Shown here one piece after another: positions 8,288 through 16,488 of a stretch of DNA of 64,000 nucleotides. Below the pieces are notes generated by a model. The model searched no databases, was not told where the DNA came from, and saw nothing but the letters and a program-made list of their open reading frames with translations. Location of the stretch: the NCBI RefSeq assembly GCF_019243775.1, contig NZ_CP069157.1:3731418-3795417 (forward strand), in the 5' to 3' direction. Source of the DNA: Morganella morganii. GTDB lineage: Bacteria > Pseudomonadota > Gammaproteobacteria > Enterobacterales > Enterobacteriaceae. Position numbers and translations under genes: made by a program. Position 1 is the stretch's first letter, and every line of letters begins with the position of its first letter.

Positions 8288-9654
8288 TAAGCAGCCTGAC
8301 GGCGCGGATTTTCGCCATCTTCTGGTTTACCCTGGCACTGGTGCTGTTACTGGTGCTGATGGTGCCGAAGCTCGACTCCCGGCAGCTGATGCCGCTCCAG
8401 GAGGCCGAGTACCGACAGGGGATGATGCTGCAGCAACATATTGAATCTGATCTCGCACAGGATCCGGCGAATGACCTGCTCTGGTGGCGGCGGCTGACCC
8501 GCGCCCTGGTAAAATGGACGCCGCCGGACAAGCGCCTGATTATTGTCACCACTGAAGGCCGGATCATCGGGCCTATCCGCAATGATTCCCAGGTCATCCG
8601 TAACTTTATGGGTCAGTCAGATAACACTGACAACCCGAAAAAGAAACGTTACGGCCGCATTGAGCTGCTCGGGCCGTTTGAAGTCAGGGACGGCGAAGAC
8701 CGCTATCAGCTTTATCTTATCCGCCCGGCGAACACCGCACAGTCTGATTTTATCAACTTCCTGATTGACCGCCCGTTCCTGTTACTGGCCGCCACCATGC
8801 TGATCAGCACCCCGCTGCTGCTCTGGCTGGCGTGGAGCCTGGCAAAACCGGCACGAAAACTGAAAAACGCGGCGGATGATGTTGCCAAGGGTAACTTGCG
8901 CCAGCATCCGGAACTGGAAGCCGGCCCCCAGGAGTTCCTTGCGGCGGGTAACAGTTTTAACCAGATGATCAGCGCCCTTGAACGCATGGTGAACGCACAG
9001 CAGAGGCTGATATCCGATATCTCCCACGAACTGCGCACCCCGCTCACCCGGCTTCAGCTGGCTACAGCACTATTGCGCCGCCGCCACGGTGAAAGTAAAG
9101 AGCTGGAACGCATCGAGACAGAGACCCACCGCCTCGACGGCATGATCAATGACCTGCTTGTTCTCTCCCGCAGTCAGCACAAAAATGAGCTGCTGCGCCA
9201 GAACATCAAGGCCAATGAGCTGTGGGATGACATTCTCGACAACGCGAAGTTTGAGGCAGAACAGCGCCATAAAACGCTGGAAATCACCTCACCGCCGGGC
9301 CCGTGGACAATTTACTGCAACCCGTCCGCACTTGGCAGCGCATTTGAGAATATTGTCCGTAACGCCCTGCGTTACTCAAACCAGCATATTCAGGTCGCAT
9401 TCAGTGCCGACACCAAAGGTATCAGCATTGTGGTCGATGATGACGGCCCGGGTGTCAGCCCGGAAGATCGCGAACATATCTTCCGGCCGTTCTACCGCAC
9501 GGATGAAGCCCGCGACCGTGAATCCGGCGGCACCGGGTTAGGACTCGCGATTGTCAGCACCGCTATCAGCCAGCACAACGGTAAAGTCACCGCCAACGAC
9601 AGCCCGCTCGGCGGACTTCGCCTGGAAATCTGGCTGCCGCTGCACCCACGCTGA
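8284..9654 (+). CDS. cpxA: CpxA sensor histidine kinase
   Basis: This 456-residue inner-membrane sensor kinase/phosphatase has transmembrane segments at about 8-28 and 163-185 flanking a periplasmic sensor domain that binds CpxP in E. coli. A HAMP region follows (about 186-240). The phospho-acceptor His248 lies in ISDISHELRTPLTRLQ. The ATPase domain shows the N box (IVRNALRYS), DDDGPGV and the GGTGLGLAI box. Start ATG overlaps the cpxR stop. The coding sequence is at the normal GC of the flanks and marks the left border of the AT-rich O-antigen locus. Confidence 0.97.
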   Translation: MISSLTARIFAIFWFTLALVLLLVLMVPKLDSRQLMPLQEAEYRQGMMLQQHIESDLAQDPANDLLWWRRLTRALVKWTPPDKRLIIVTTEGRIIGPIRNDSQVIRNFMGQSDNTDNPKKKRYGRIELLGPFEVRDGEDRYQLYLIRPANTAQSDFINFLIDRPFLLLAATMLISTPLLLWLAWSLAKPARKLKNAADDVAKGNLRQHPELEAGPQEFLAAGNSFNQMISALERMVNAQQRLISDISHELRTPLTRLQLATALLRRRHGESKELERIETETHRLDGMINDLLVLSRSQHKNELLRQNIKANELWDDILDNAKFEAEQRHKTLEITSPPGPWTIYCNPSALGSAFENIVRNALRYSNQHIQVAFSADTKGISIVVDDDGPGVSPEDREHIFRPFYRTDEARDRESGGTGLGLAIVSTAISQHNGKVTANDSPLGGLRLEIWLPLHPR

Positions 9655-9664
9655 GGCTCTCTGT

Positions 9665-9703
9665 AGTTACCGGGGAAATCAGCCCCCGGTAACTCTTCCT
9701 TCT
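9665..9703 (+). terminator. probable terminator of cpxRA
   Basis: AGTTACCGGGG and CCCCCGGTAACT form a long stem around a seven-base loop, followed by a T/C-rich run (CTTCCTTCTT), 10 bases after the cpxA stop codon. The weak T tract lowers confidence in efficiency. Confidence 0.7.
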
Positions 9704-9776
9704 TAAGCAGGAATTACCATTGCCATCAATATGATGTAATAAAACATTTCTGCTGTGATTGTGCATGTACCGATTA

Positions 9777-9821
9777 GAAAAAGTAATAAACCATAGCTAT
9801 GGCTTAAAGTAACACTTTTTC
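9777..9821. repeat. nested inverted repeat
   Basis: Outer arms GAAAAAGT (9777-9784) and ACTTTTTC (9814-9821) enclose a perfect 12-bp palindrome, CCATAGCTATGG (9791-9802). It sits between cpxA and the JUMPstart element; role unknown. Confidence 0.5.
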
Positions 9822-10035
9822 TGCTGTTAACACAAAAAAGACAGATTTAAAGAAAAATATTGCCACATTAAACCGGATAAAGTTCGTTTAATGAAAGACT
9901 CACGAGTGTTATCATGCTTGACCTGTTCGTGTAATCGGACTAGCCTTTGGCTGCACATATAAACAGAGCTGATTGATTGGGTATAAACAACCCCCCAATT
10001 TATTGAAAAATCAGCCCTCTGTAACACACCAAAAC

Positions 10036-10071
10036 TCTTACTGACTCGATTCTTAAATAGAATCAGTAAGA
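10036..10071. repeat. hairpin-forming inverted repeat in the O-antigen leader
   Basis: TCTTACT (10036-10042) pairs with AGTAAGA (10065-10071), and inside it GATTCT (10048-10053) pairs with AGAATC (10059-10064). The outer and inner arms are adjacent on the 3' side and split by five bases on the 5' side. It ends 16 bases before the JUMPstart element and may shape the leader RNA. Confidence 0.5.
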
Positions 10072-10087
10072 TACACTCGCAATAGCG

Positions 10088-10122
10088 CACTCTGGGAGCG
10101 GTAACCCAGTGCGGTAGCTATT
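10088..10122 (+). promoter_or_regulatory. JUMPstart element with ops site (RfaH recruitment)
   Basis: The sequence CTCTGGGAGCGGTAACCCAG followed by TGCGGTAGCTATT aligns closely with the JUMPstart consensus of surface-polysaccharide operons. It contains the ops core GCGGTAGC (10111-10118), which can form the small GC-GGTA-GC hairpin read by RfaH. RfaH then prevents termination across long, poorly translated operons. The element lies about 35 bases before the first gene, and every gene from 10155 to 21893 points the same way, consistent with one RfaH-dependent operon. Confidence 0.8.
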
Positions 10123-10154
10123 CTTTTAATAAATATGATGGCTGACATTTATTT

Positions 10155-11051
10155 ATGGCAGATGATATCCATACAACTATTGCAGATATTGTACATTCTG
10201 CAATAGCTGAACCTCCGGTCAAAATAGAAAAAATCGGCGGAATGACAAATACAAACTATTATTGTGAAACACAAAATACGAAAACAGTTGTCAGACTACC
10301 GGGTGAAAATACTAATGTTTTGATTAACAGAGGAAATGAGAAGGCTAACTGTGAGTTAGCTACTGAACTGGGAATAAACCCCAAATTATATTATTACAAT
10401 ACCAACAATGGTATAAAAGTAACTGAATATATAAATAATGCTGTCACACTAACACCAAAAATAATCAACAAAGATGTAAATCTGGAAAATATAGCATTAT
10501 TACTACGAACCTTGCACCAGTCAGATTTAAAATTTGAAAATCATTTCAATGTTTTTGAAGAATATAAACGTTATCTGAGTGACTTAAATAAAAATCAGAT
10601 CAGCTATCCTGACTTCACAGAGACTGAATCTTATTTTTTATATTTTGAAGAAAGATTGAATAAATTAGGTCTGAATATCTGTCCTTGCCATAATGACCCT
10701 GTCCCTGAAAATTTCATCTATAACGATAATGGTTATTATCTCATCGACTGGGAATATTCCGGAATGAATGACAATATCTGGGATATTGCAGCACTTTGTG
10801 AAGAATCACATTTATCTGATAACGATGAGAATATTTTTTTAAATCATTATTTAAACGAATATTCTTCTGAATCAGAAGCGATAAAAGAAAAAATATTAAT
10901 TTATAAAGCATGCCAGAATTTTCTATGGTCAATATGGACTTTAATCAAAGAAAAAAATGAAAATTTATTTGGAACCTACGGTATTGACAGATACAAAAAA
11001 TGCCAAAAACAAATGAATCTCCATAGGAAAAAATATGCAACTACTGAATAA
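10155..11051 (+). CDS. licA: LicA-type choline kinase
   Basis: This 298-residue cytosolic kinase of the aminoglycoside/choline phosphotransferase fold would phosphorylate choline with ATP, the first step of the LicABC route to CDP-choline. Visible motifs are an N-terminal GGMTNTNYYCE (glycine-rich loop, near 28), the Brenner-type catalytic motif CHNDPVPENF (about 180-189), and the metal-binding Asp in LIDWEYSG (about 197). Unlike Haemophilus licA, no tetranucleotide repeat tract is seen at its 5' end, so that form of phase variation is not expected. Codon usage is very AT-rich. It overlaps licB by 17 bases. An ethanolamine kinase is possible from sequence alone, but licB and licC support choline. 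Confidence 0.85.
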   Translation: MADDIHTTIADIVHSAIAEPPVKIEKIGGMTNTNYYCETQNTKTVVRLPGENTNVLINRGNEKANCELATELGINPKLYYYNTNNGIKVTEYINNAVTLTPKIINKDVNLENIALLLRTLHQSDLKFENHFNVFEEYKRYLSDLNKNQISYPDFTETESYFLYFEERLNKLGLNICPCHNDPVPENFIYNDNGYYLIDWEYSGMNDNIWDIAALCEESHLSDNDENIFLNHYLNEYSSESEAIKEKILIYKACQNFLWSIWTLIKEKNENLFGTYGIDRYKKCQKQMNLHRKKYATTE

Positions 11052-11970
11052 GTCTATTATTGTTGGTTTAGCATCAGGAGTACTCTGGGCACTTGATACA
11101 ATACTTGTAGACTATAATATATCATCAGTCGATACACTAAAATATGCTATTCTTTTCTCTATTTGTATCGCCTTCCTTCATGACCTATTCTCATCGTTAT
11201 GGTTATTTTCGTTTATAACTCTATCTGGAAGAAGTAAAAAATTAGTTAACTCCCTGAAACAACGAGATAGTTACATAATCTGCCTTGCGGCTCTCAGTGG
11301 TGGCCCTATAGGTATGAGCTGTTATATTTTAGGTATCTATTACAGTAATGCTTCAATAGCTGCTACCATATCCACTATTTACCCGGCATTAGGTTGCTTG
11401 TTTGCTTATATATTTCTGAGAGTAAAAACAACTTTTGTAAATTTCCTGGGACTTTTACTGGTTATTATTACTACTGCATATATTGGCCTAAACCTTGATA
11501 GTTTTAACCAAATATCATTACTTGGATTTTTATTTTCACTAGGCTGCGCAGTGGGCTGGGGACTGGAAAGTACCATTTGTTCTTATGCATTAAAAAATAA
11601 TCTCAGCTATGAAATTGCATTATTTCTCAGGCAATTAACCTCATCCGTTATTTACTTCCTGATAATTGCATTATTCTTTAAAACAGAAGCACTCGCTGTC
11701 GCTGATATCATTCTGAATAATTCTCTGATATTGACAATGGCTGTAATTGCAATTTTTGGCGCCCTTTCATACCTGTTCTATTATCGTGCAATAGGTGAAT
11801 TAGGTCCAATAAAAGCGATGGGGCTAAACATCAGTTATTCTGCCTGGGCAATTCTTCTTGGCCCATTATTAGGGTATGAGTTATCGCCTTTATTATTAGT
11901 GCTTTCAGCTATTATTATAGCCGGAGCGCTTATTACAAATCTGCAATCAAAGGAAGTTTTAGCAAAATGA
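11035..11970 (+). CDS. licB: LicB-type choline permease (EamA/DMT family)
   Basis: This 311-residue inner-membrane protein has about ten predicted membrane segments and two EamA halves. Family features match Haemophilus LicB: GVLWALDTILVD near the N-terminus, AFLHDLFSSLW near residue 50, and GGPIGMSCYILGIYYSNAS near residue 90. It would import choline for LicA. A ribosome site AGGAAAA precedes ATG 11035, which lies inside the end of licA. It overlaps licC by four bases (ATGA), so translation of licABC is coupled. Confidence 0.85.
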   Translation: MQLLNKSIIVGLASGVLWALDTILVDYNISSVDTLKYAILFSICIAFLHDLFSSLWLFSFITLSGRSKKLVNSLKQRDSYIICLAALSGGPIGMSCYILGIYYSNASIAATISTIYPALGCLFAYIFLRVKTTFVNFLGLLLVIITTAYIGLNLDSFNQISLLGFLFSLGCAVGWGLESTICSYALKNNLSYEIALFLRQLTSSVIYFLIIALFFKTEALAVADIILNNSLILTMAVIAIFGALSYLFYYRAIGELGPIKAMGLNISYSAWAILLGPLLGYELSPLLLVLSAIIIAGALITNLQSKEVLAK

Positions 11971-12653
11971 ATGCTGTGATCTTAGCTGCTGGTCTTGGTT
12001 CCCGGTTTGGTGATATAACAAAAAAAACACATAAGGCTCTTTTACCTATCGGTGGAATACCTAATATTGAAAGAACAATTCAATATCTGTCAGAATTCGG
12101 TATTACTGAAATAGTTATTGTCACCGGTCATCTCGCACATCAGTTTGAATATCTGCAAGAAAAATATGGCTGTATACTGATACATAATGAACAGTATCAA
12201 GAGTACAATAATATATATTCATTTTTGAAAATAGCCGATTATTTTAATGATACTCTGGTTATTGATGCTGATGTTGTACTGCTGAAAAATATCTTTATCA
12301 AAAGTGAACACAGCCTTTATTATACTGTAAAACGTACAACTCCTGAACATGAATGGATTCCTGTATTAGGCAGAAATGGATATATCGAACGAATAGATAT
12401 CAAAGAACCAACAGCCCCCTCTTTATTAGGTATTTCTTACTGGAAATCAGCTGAATCAGAAAAAATTTTAGCTGAGCTACCAAAATTTACTGATGTAACG
12501 AGTCTAAATAATTCAAAGCTCTATTGGGATAATATCCCTATGTCTATAATTCATGACCTAAACATGAAAACTTATGAAGTTTCATCTGATGTCGCTGGCG
12601 AAATGGATAATATAGAAAATTATAATAGCCTTGTTATGTTATATAATAATTAA
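11967..12653 (+). CDS. licC: LicC-type CTP:phosphocholine cytidylyltransferase
   Basis: This 228-residue nucleotidyltransferase would make CDP-choline from phosphocholine and CTP. The N-terminal nucleotide-binding signature LAAGLGSRFGDITKKTHKAL (residues 6-25) and the metal-binding DADVVLL near residue 94 are clear. The later K-x-x-E-H-x-W pattern and the EMDNIENY tail resemble LicC and sugar-phosphate nucleotidyltransferases of the same fold. Context, directly after licA and licB, makes the substrate assignment good. The usual next gene, licD, is not present. Confidence 0.85.
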   Translation: MNAVILAAGLGSRFGDITKKTHKALLPIGGIPNIERTIQYLSEFGITEIVIVTGHLAHQFEYLQEKYGCILIHNEQYQEYNNIYSFLKIADYFNDTLVIDADVVLLKNIFIKSEHSLYYTVKRTTPEHEWIPVLGRNGYIERIDIKEPTAPSLLGISYWKSAESEKILAELPKFTDVTSLNNSKLYWDNIPMSIIHDLNMKTYEVSSDVAGEMDNIENYNSLVMLYNN

Positions 12654-12667
12654 TTAAAAACAAACCC

Positions 12668-13843
12668 ATGAATAAAATAAAATTAATTCTTATAACAATA
12701 AGAAATATGTTAATATCTTTAACTAACAAGCCTGATAATAACATAGCAATATTCAGTTTTGACAAAAATAATTTTAAATTCAACTCTCGGTCATTATTTG
12801 AATATATCATTGATAATAAAAAAGAAGATTTTGAAATAAAATATATTATAAATGATGATGCCAAAAGGAATGATCTAATAAAAGAATATGGTGATTACTT
12901 TATAACAACAAAGTACAAAGAAGATATAAAATTAATATCCCGAGCAAAAATTTGGATCACTGATGGTGGCTTTCCGTTAAAAACACCTTTTAATCATAAG
13001 AACAGAATACTTGTGAATTTATGGCATGGAATACCACTAAAAAAAGTGGGCCTAATGGGTTATAGCGGAATTAATAAACTCCGGGTAGCACTTACTCTAA
13101 AAATGTTTGCACGGCATTATACATTATTCTCATCAACATCTGATAATCTTGCAGAGATATATTCAAAAAGCTTCTTAATTAAGAATTCTGTCATAAAAAC
13201 GATGGGGCAACCACGAAATGATAAGCTTTTTGAGGAACCAAAGAATTTAAGTTACTTTATTAAGGATATTCCGGAGTATAAAAAAATTATACTGTATGCT
13301 CCGACATGGCGGGCAGGAATTTATGGTAAAAGCTGGATCGGGGAAGATACCCAATTTTTCCCATTTGAAGATTTTTCCCAGACTCAGTTAGAGCAATTTC
13401 TTGAGGAAAACCAATATTTATTATTATTACGTCCTCATCATCTTCAAAAAATAAATATTTCAGAATCAAAATGGATACGCTCTTTCAGTTCTGATGAGTG
13501 TGAAGAGATTATGGATGTTATGCCCCATTTTGATCTTTTAATCACCGATTATTCCAGTATATATTTTGATTTCCTATTATTAAATAAACCAATTATATTT
13601 CTCCCATATGATATTGAAACATATCAAAGCCAGGTAGGACTGAATTTCGACTACAACTTTTCCACTCCGGGTCCTAAGCCAAAAACTCAAAATGAGTTTA
13701 TTCATGAAATACATCAGTCTCTAACTAATAATGAATATTTCCTGGAAAAAAGAGAACTTATTAATAATTACTTTAATCAAGTTAAATATGGTAGCAGCAA
13801 GCTTATCTACGACTATATTGTAAATAACCTTAGAAATAAATAA
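12668..13843 (+). CDS. TagB/TagF-like CDP-glycerol (polyol) phosphotransferase
   Basis: This 391-residue protein belongs to the CDP-glycerol:poly(glycerophosphate) glycerophosphotransferase family best known from teichoic acid synthesis. It has an N-terminal Rossmann-like half and the family motifs LWHGIPLKKVGLMG (about 119-132), YAPTWRAG (about 213-220), LLLLRPHHLQ (about 256) and the C-terminal LITDYSSIYFDFLLLNKPIIF (split here: LITDYSSIYFD, about 294, then LLLNKP). It would transfer glycerol phosphate from CDP-glycerol to a growing O-unit. It is the only CDP-alcohol phosphotransferase of a known family in the locus, so a role with CDP-choline is also conceivable. Confidence 0.75.
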   Translation: MNKIKLILITIRNMLISLTNKPDNNIAIFSFDKNNFKFNSRSLFEYIIDNKKEDFEIKYIINDDAKRNDLIKEYGDYFITTKYKEDIKLISRAKIWITDGGFPLKTPFNHKNRILVNLWHGIPLKKVGLMGYSGINKLRVALTLKMFARHYTLFSSTSDNLAEIYSKSFLIKNSVIKTMGQPRNDKLFEEPKNLSYFIKDIPEYKKIILYAPTWRAGIYGKSWIGEDTQFFPFEDFSQTQLEQFLEENQYLLLLRPHHLQKINISESKWIRSFSSDECEEIMDVMPHFDLLITDYSSIYFDFLLLNKPIIFLPYDIETYQSQVGLNFDYNFSTPGPKPKTQNEFIHEIHQSLTNNEYFLEKRELINNYFNQVKYGSSKLIYDYIVNNLRNK

Positions 13844-13844
13844 T

Positions 13845-14933
13845 ATGAAAAAAGATATTGTTTTCCTGACAGAAAGTATGGTTGGTGCTGGTGGTGTTGT
13901 CAGGGTTATAACAACATGGGCTAACTATTTCAGTACACATGGATATAAGTGTAAAATAATCTCTGTTGTTAAAGGCGAACCTTATTTTCCTTTACACGAA
14001 GGTATTCAATTTAAGATTAAGACATTCTTTTTTAAATGGAAACTACTTTCACTTCCTTTAAATCTACTGGCAATAATCCCAATATTAAAAGAGTGCAAAA
14101 ACTCAATATTAGTTGTCAATAAATCTGCGTATATCGAACCTATTTATATTCTCAGGAAGTTAGGATTATTTAAAGATATTCAGCTGGTATATTTTTCTCA
14201 CGGCGGCAATGCTGAATTTGAATTATTTTACATGTCCCGATTATTCACCAGACATCGTGTAAAAATGATCTTTTCAGTATTTGATAATGTAGTGTGTTTA
14301 TTTAAAAATACAGATACAACTCCTGAATGCGTTATAGATGAGAAAATTACATTTATTGCTAATCCATGCCCACTTGAAATATATAAAAGAGACCTATCTC
14401 AGGAGTATAAAACGGTATCATTTATTGGCCGAGTCACGAAAGAAAAAGGTGTAGATACTTTAATTAAGTCCTGGAAAAAAATAGAAAGTGAACATCCTGA
14501 TTGGAAATTATCAATAATTGGTGATGGTAAAGATAAAACTAATTTCATAACACTTGCAAGTGAATTAAACTTAAGAAATATCAGTTTCCTTCCTTCTACT
14601 AATGATATCAGTAAATATTTGAAAGAGACTACCATTAGTGTTCTTCCCTCTCTATTTGAAGGAATGCCAATGAGTATAATTGAAGCTCGTTCCCAAGGGT
14701 GTGCCTTAGTATCGACAAGTACTAACGGTGGAATAAAGCTAATTGATAATTTAAAAAATGGATTACTCGTAAATATAAATGATACATACGATTTAACTGA
14801 AAAAATAAATCAACTTATCACTGATAAAAACCTACGTAACGCATTGATTTTACAGGGTTATGATGACGCTCTAAATTATGATATTCAGGTAATCGCAAAC
14901 AACTGGAAAGGTATACTTGGACATGATTTATGA
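13845..14933 (+). CDS. glycosyltransferase family 4 (O-unit assembly)
   Basis: This 362-residue GT-B enzyme starts with FLTESMVGAGGVVRVITTWA, the N-terminal glycine-rich pattern of GT4 (residues 6-25). It has the C-terminal donor-binding signature SLFEGMPMSIIEARSQGCAL (about 269-288, an E-x7-E motif). SFIGRVTKEKGVDTLIKSW (about 188) is the usual start of the second Rossmann domain. It is cytosolic or peripherally membrane bound. Donor sugar and linkage cannot be read from sequence. It is separated from the upstream gene by one base and overlaps wzy. Confidence 0.85.
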   Translation: MKKDIVFLTESMVGAGGVVRVITTWANYFSTHGYKCKIISVVKGEPYFPLHEGIQFKIKTFFFKWKLLSLPLNLLAIIPILKECKNSILVVNKSAYIEPIYILRKLGLFKDIQLVYFSHGGNAEFELFYMSRLFTRHRVKMIFSVFDNVVCLFKNTDTTPECVIDEKITFIANPCPLEIYKRDLSQEYKTVSFIGRVTKEKGVDTLIKSWKKIESEHPDWKLSIIGDGKDKTNFITLASELNLRNISFLPSTNDISKYLKETTISVLPSLFEGMPMSIIEARSQGCALVSTSTNGGIKLIDNLKNGLLVNINDTYDLTEKINQLITDKNLRNALILQGYDDALNYDIQVIANNWKGILGHDL

Positions 14934-16008
14934 GTACTCCCCTCTATTTATTATAATATTGTCATTATCATTTTTAACTATTTCTATTATATTTGATATA
15001 CAAAGTAATAAGAAATTATCCGCTTTAATTGCATTGGTAATGATACTATCCTATGCAATACTATTTGGATTGCGGGATTATTCAATTGGCTCAGATACTA
15101 AAGCTTATATTGATAATTTTTTAAATCGGAATTGGGATTTTGAGTTACTATTTACCCTTTTAACAGATGCATTACGATTTATTTCAATAAATGAGAGAAT
15201 ATATCTTATTTCCATTACAGTACTATATGGAATATTTATATATTACTCTTATTATATTCTTGGTAAAAACATTAATGAGCATATAGTAATATTTATATGG
15301 TGCCTCCTATTTTCTCAAAGCTCAATAATTGGAACCATAAATTATTTTAGGCAAGTACTTGGCTTTTCTTTTTTCTTAGTTGGCTTTAGCCTATATATTA
15401 AAAACTTAAAGTTTAGCACAGCATCTATTTTCATAATGACATTGTCAATATTTATCCATTCTTCAAATGCATTGTTAATACTTATAGTAATAATATCTAA
15501 ATATCTCAATATCCGTCTGATTATTTTAATATTATTACTCTCCTTGGCTACATTTATATTTGATGTTGGCGGGTACATATCTCGAAATTATAATGATTAC
15601 TATATAATTAGTCGCACTATATCTCGGCATATCTATTTTAATGATCGTAGATCTATATCTACTATATATTTAAATATCATTATGTATGGTTTTCATCTAT
15701 TAGTATTCTTATATCTATTAAAAAATAAAAATATTCCTGTTGTTCATAACAAATTATATAGAGCAATAAAATTCTATATCTTAGTATTCGCATTAGCAAT
15801 ATTTATGTCATTTAATAGGGAAATGGCAATTCGATATTATTTATTATTACCATTCTTAATCCCTATTATTTATATGTTATCAATGAAAATAGAAGGTATT
15901 AATAAAATAATAAAACCATTTCTGGTAACGATTACTCTAGTTCACTTAGGATACTTATTAAGTCGTCCATGGTTTATCGATCAACTTTCAGGTAATATCA
16001 CACCCTAG
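14923..16008 (+). CDS. wzy: Wzy-type O-antigen polymerase (EpsG family)
   Basis: This 361-residue integral membrane protein has about ten hydrophobic segments and a motif GLRDYSIGSDTKAYIDNF (about 46-63) diagnostic of the EpsG/Wzy group. It would polymerise O-units on undecaprenyl diphosphate at the periplasmic face. I chose ATG 14923 over the upstream TTG at 14917; it overlaps the preceding stop by 11 bases. The AT content is extreme, as is usual for polymerase genes. No wzz chain-length regulator is visible in the window. Confidence 0.78.
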   Translation: MIYEYSPLFIIILSLSFLTISIIFDIQSNKKLSALIALVMILSYAILFGLRDYSIGSDTKAYIDNFLNRNWDFELLFTLLTDALRFISINERIYLISITVLYGIFIYYSYYILGKNINEHIVIFIWCLLFSQSSIIGTINYFRQVLGFSFFLVGFSLYIKNLKFSTASIFIMTLSIFIHSSNALLILIVIISKYLNIRLIILILLLSLATFIFDVGGYISRNYNDYYIISRTISRHIYFNDRRSISTIYLNIIMYGFHLLVFLYLLKNKNIPVVHNKLYRAIKFYILVFALAIFMSFNREMAIRYYLLLPFLIPIIYMLSMKIEGINKIIKPFLVTITLVHLGYLLSRPWFIDQLSGNITP

Positions 16009-16017
16009 AGAAGCAAA

Positions 16018-16488
16018 ATGAAAAAAGTTATTACATATGGAACCTTTGATTTATTTCATATCGGACATGTTCGATTACTCAAAAGACTGAAGTCTTATGG
16101 TGATTATTTAGTTGTTGCGATCTCAACAGATGAATTTAATAAGCTCAAAGGAAAAGAGTCATTTTGTTCTTTTGAGGAAAGGAAAGAAATTGTTGAAGCC
16201 TGTAAATATGTTGATGAAGTAATACCTGAGTGTAATTGGGAACAGAAAGAACTGGATATAAAAAAATATAATATAGATATTTTAGGTATGGGGAATGATT
16301 GGGAAGGAAAATTTGATAGCCTAAAAAATATCTGTGAAGTCATTTACCTTGACAGAACTGAGAATATCTCAACCACTAAAATAAAAAAAGAATTATCTGT
16401 TATTACGCCGGATAAAGTTAAAGAGCTTGAAATTTCTGTTAATAACATATTCGATATTATTAAATCAATTTCAAAGGTCAATAATTAA
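16018..16488 (+). CDS. TagD-like glycerol-3-phosphate cytidylyltransferase
   Basis: This 156-residue cytosolic cytidylyltransferase has the HIGH-type motif GTFDLFHIGH (8-17) and the C-terminal signature RTENISTTKIK (about 112-122); the family consensus has Gly where this one has Asn. It would make CDP-glycerol from glycerol 3-phosphate and CTP for the TagB/F-like transferase at 12668-13843. It is some 25 residues longer than Bacillus TagD because of a C-terminal extension. Its partner gene is separated by three others but lies in the same operon. Activity with another phospho-alcohol cannot be excluded. Confidence 0.8.
   Translation: MKKVITYGTFDLFHIGHVRLLKRLKSYGDYLVVAISTDEFNKLKGKESFCSFEERKEIVEACKYVDEVIPECNWEQKELDIKKYNIDILGMGNDWEGKFDSLKNICEVIYLDRTENISTTKIKKELSVITPDKVKELEISVNNIFDIIKSISKVNN

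Larger units (their letters stand above)
9704..10087. other. leader region of the O-antigen locus, no gene
   Basis: No convincing coding sequence is seen. The region is AT-rich and holds a nested inverted repeat at 9777-9821 and a strong hairpin at 10036-10071, both listed separately. The transcription start of the O-antigen operon is expected here, because the JUMPstart element that follows must lie in the transcribed leader. Confidence 0.5.

Noticed and set aside
10155-10200. Possible licA phase-variation repeats as in Haemophilus
   Set aside because: No run of tetranucleotide repeats is present at the 5' end of licA.
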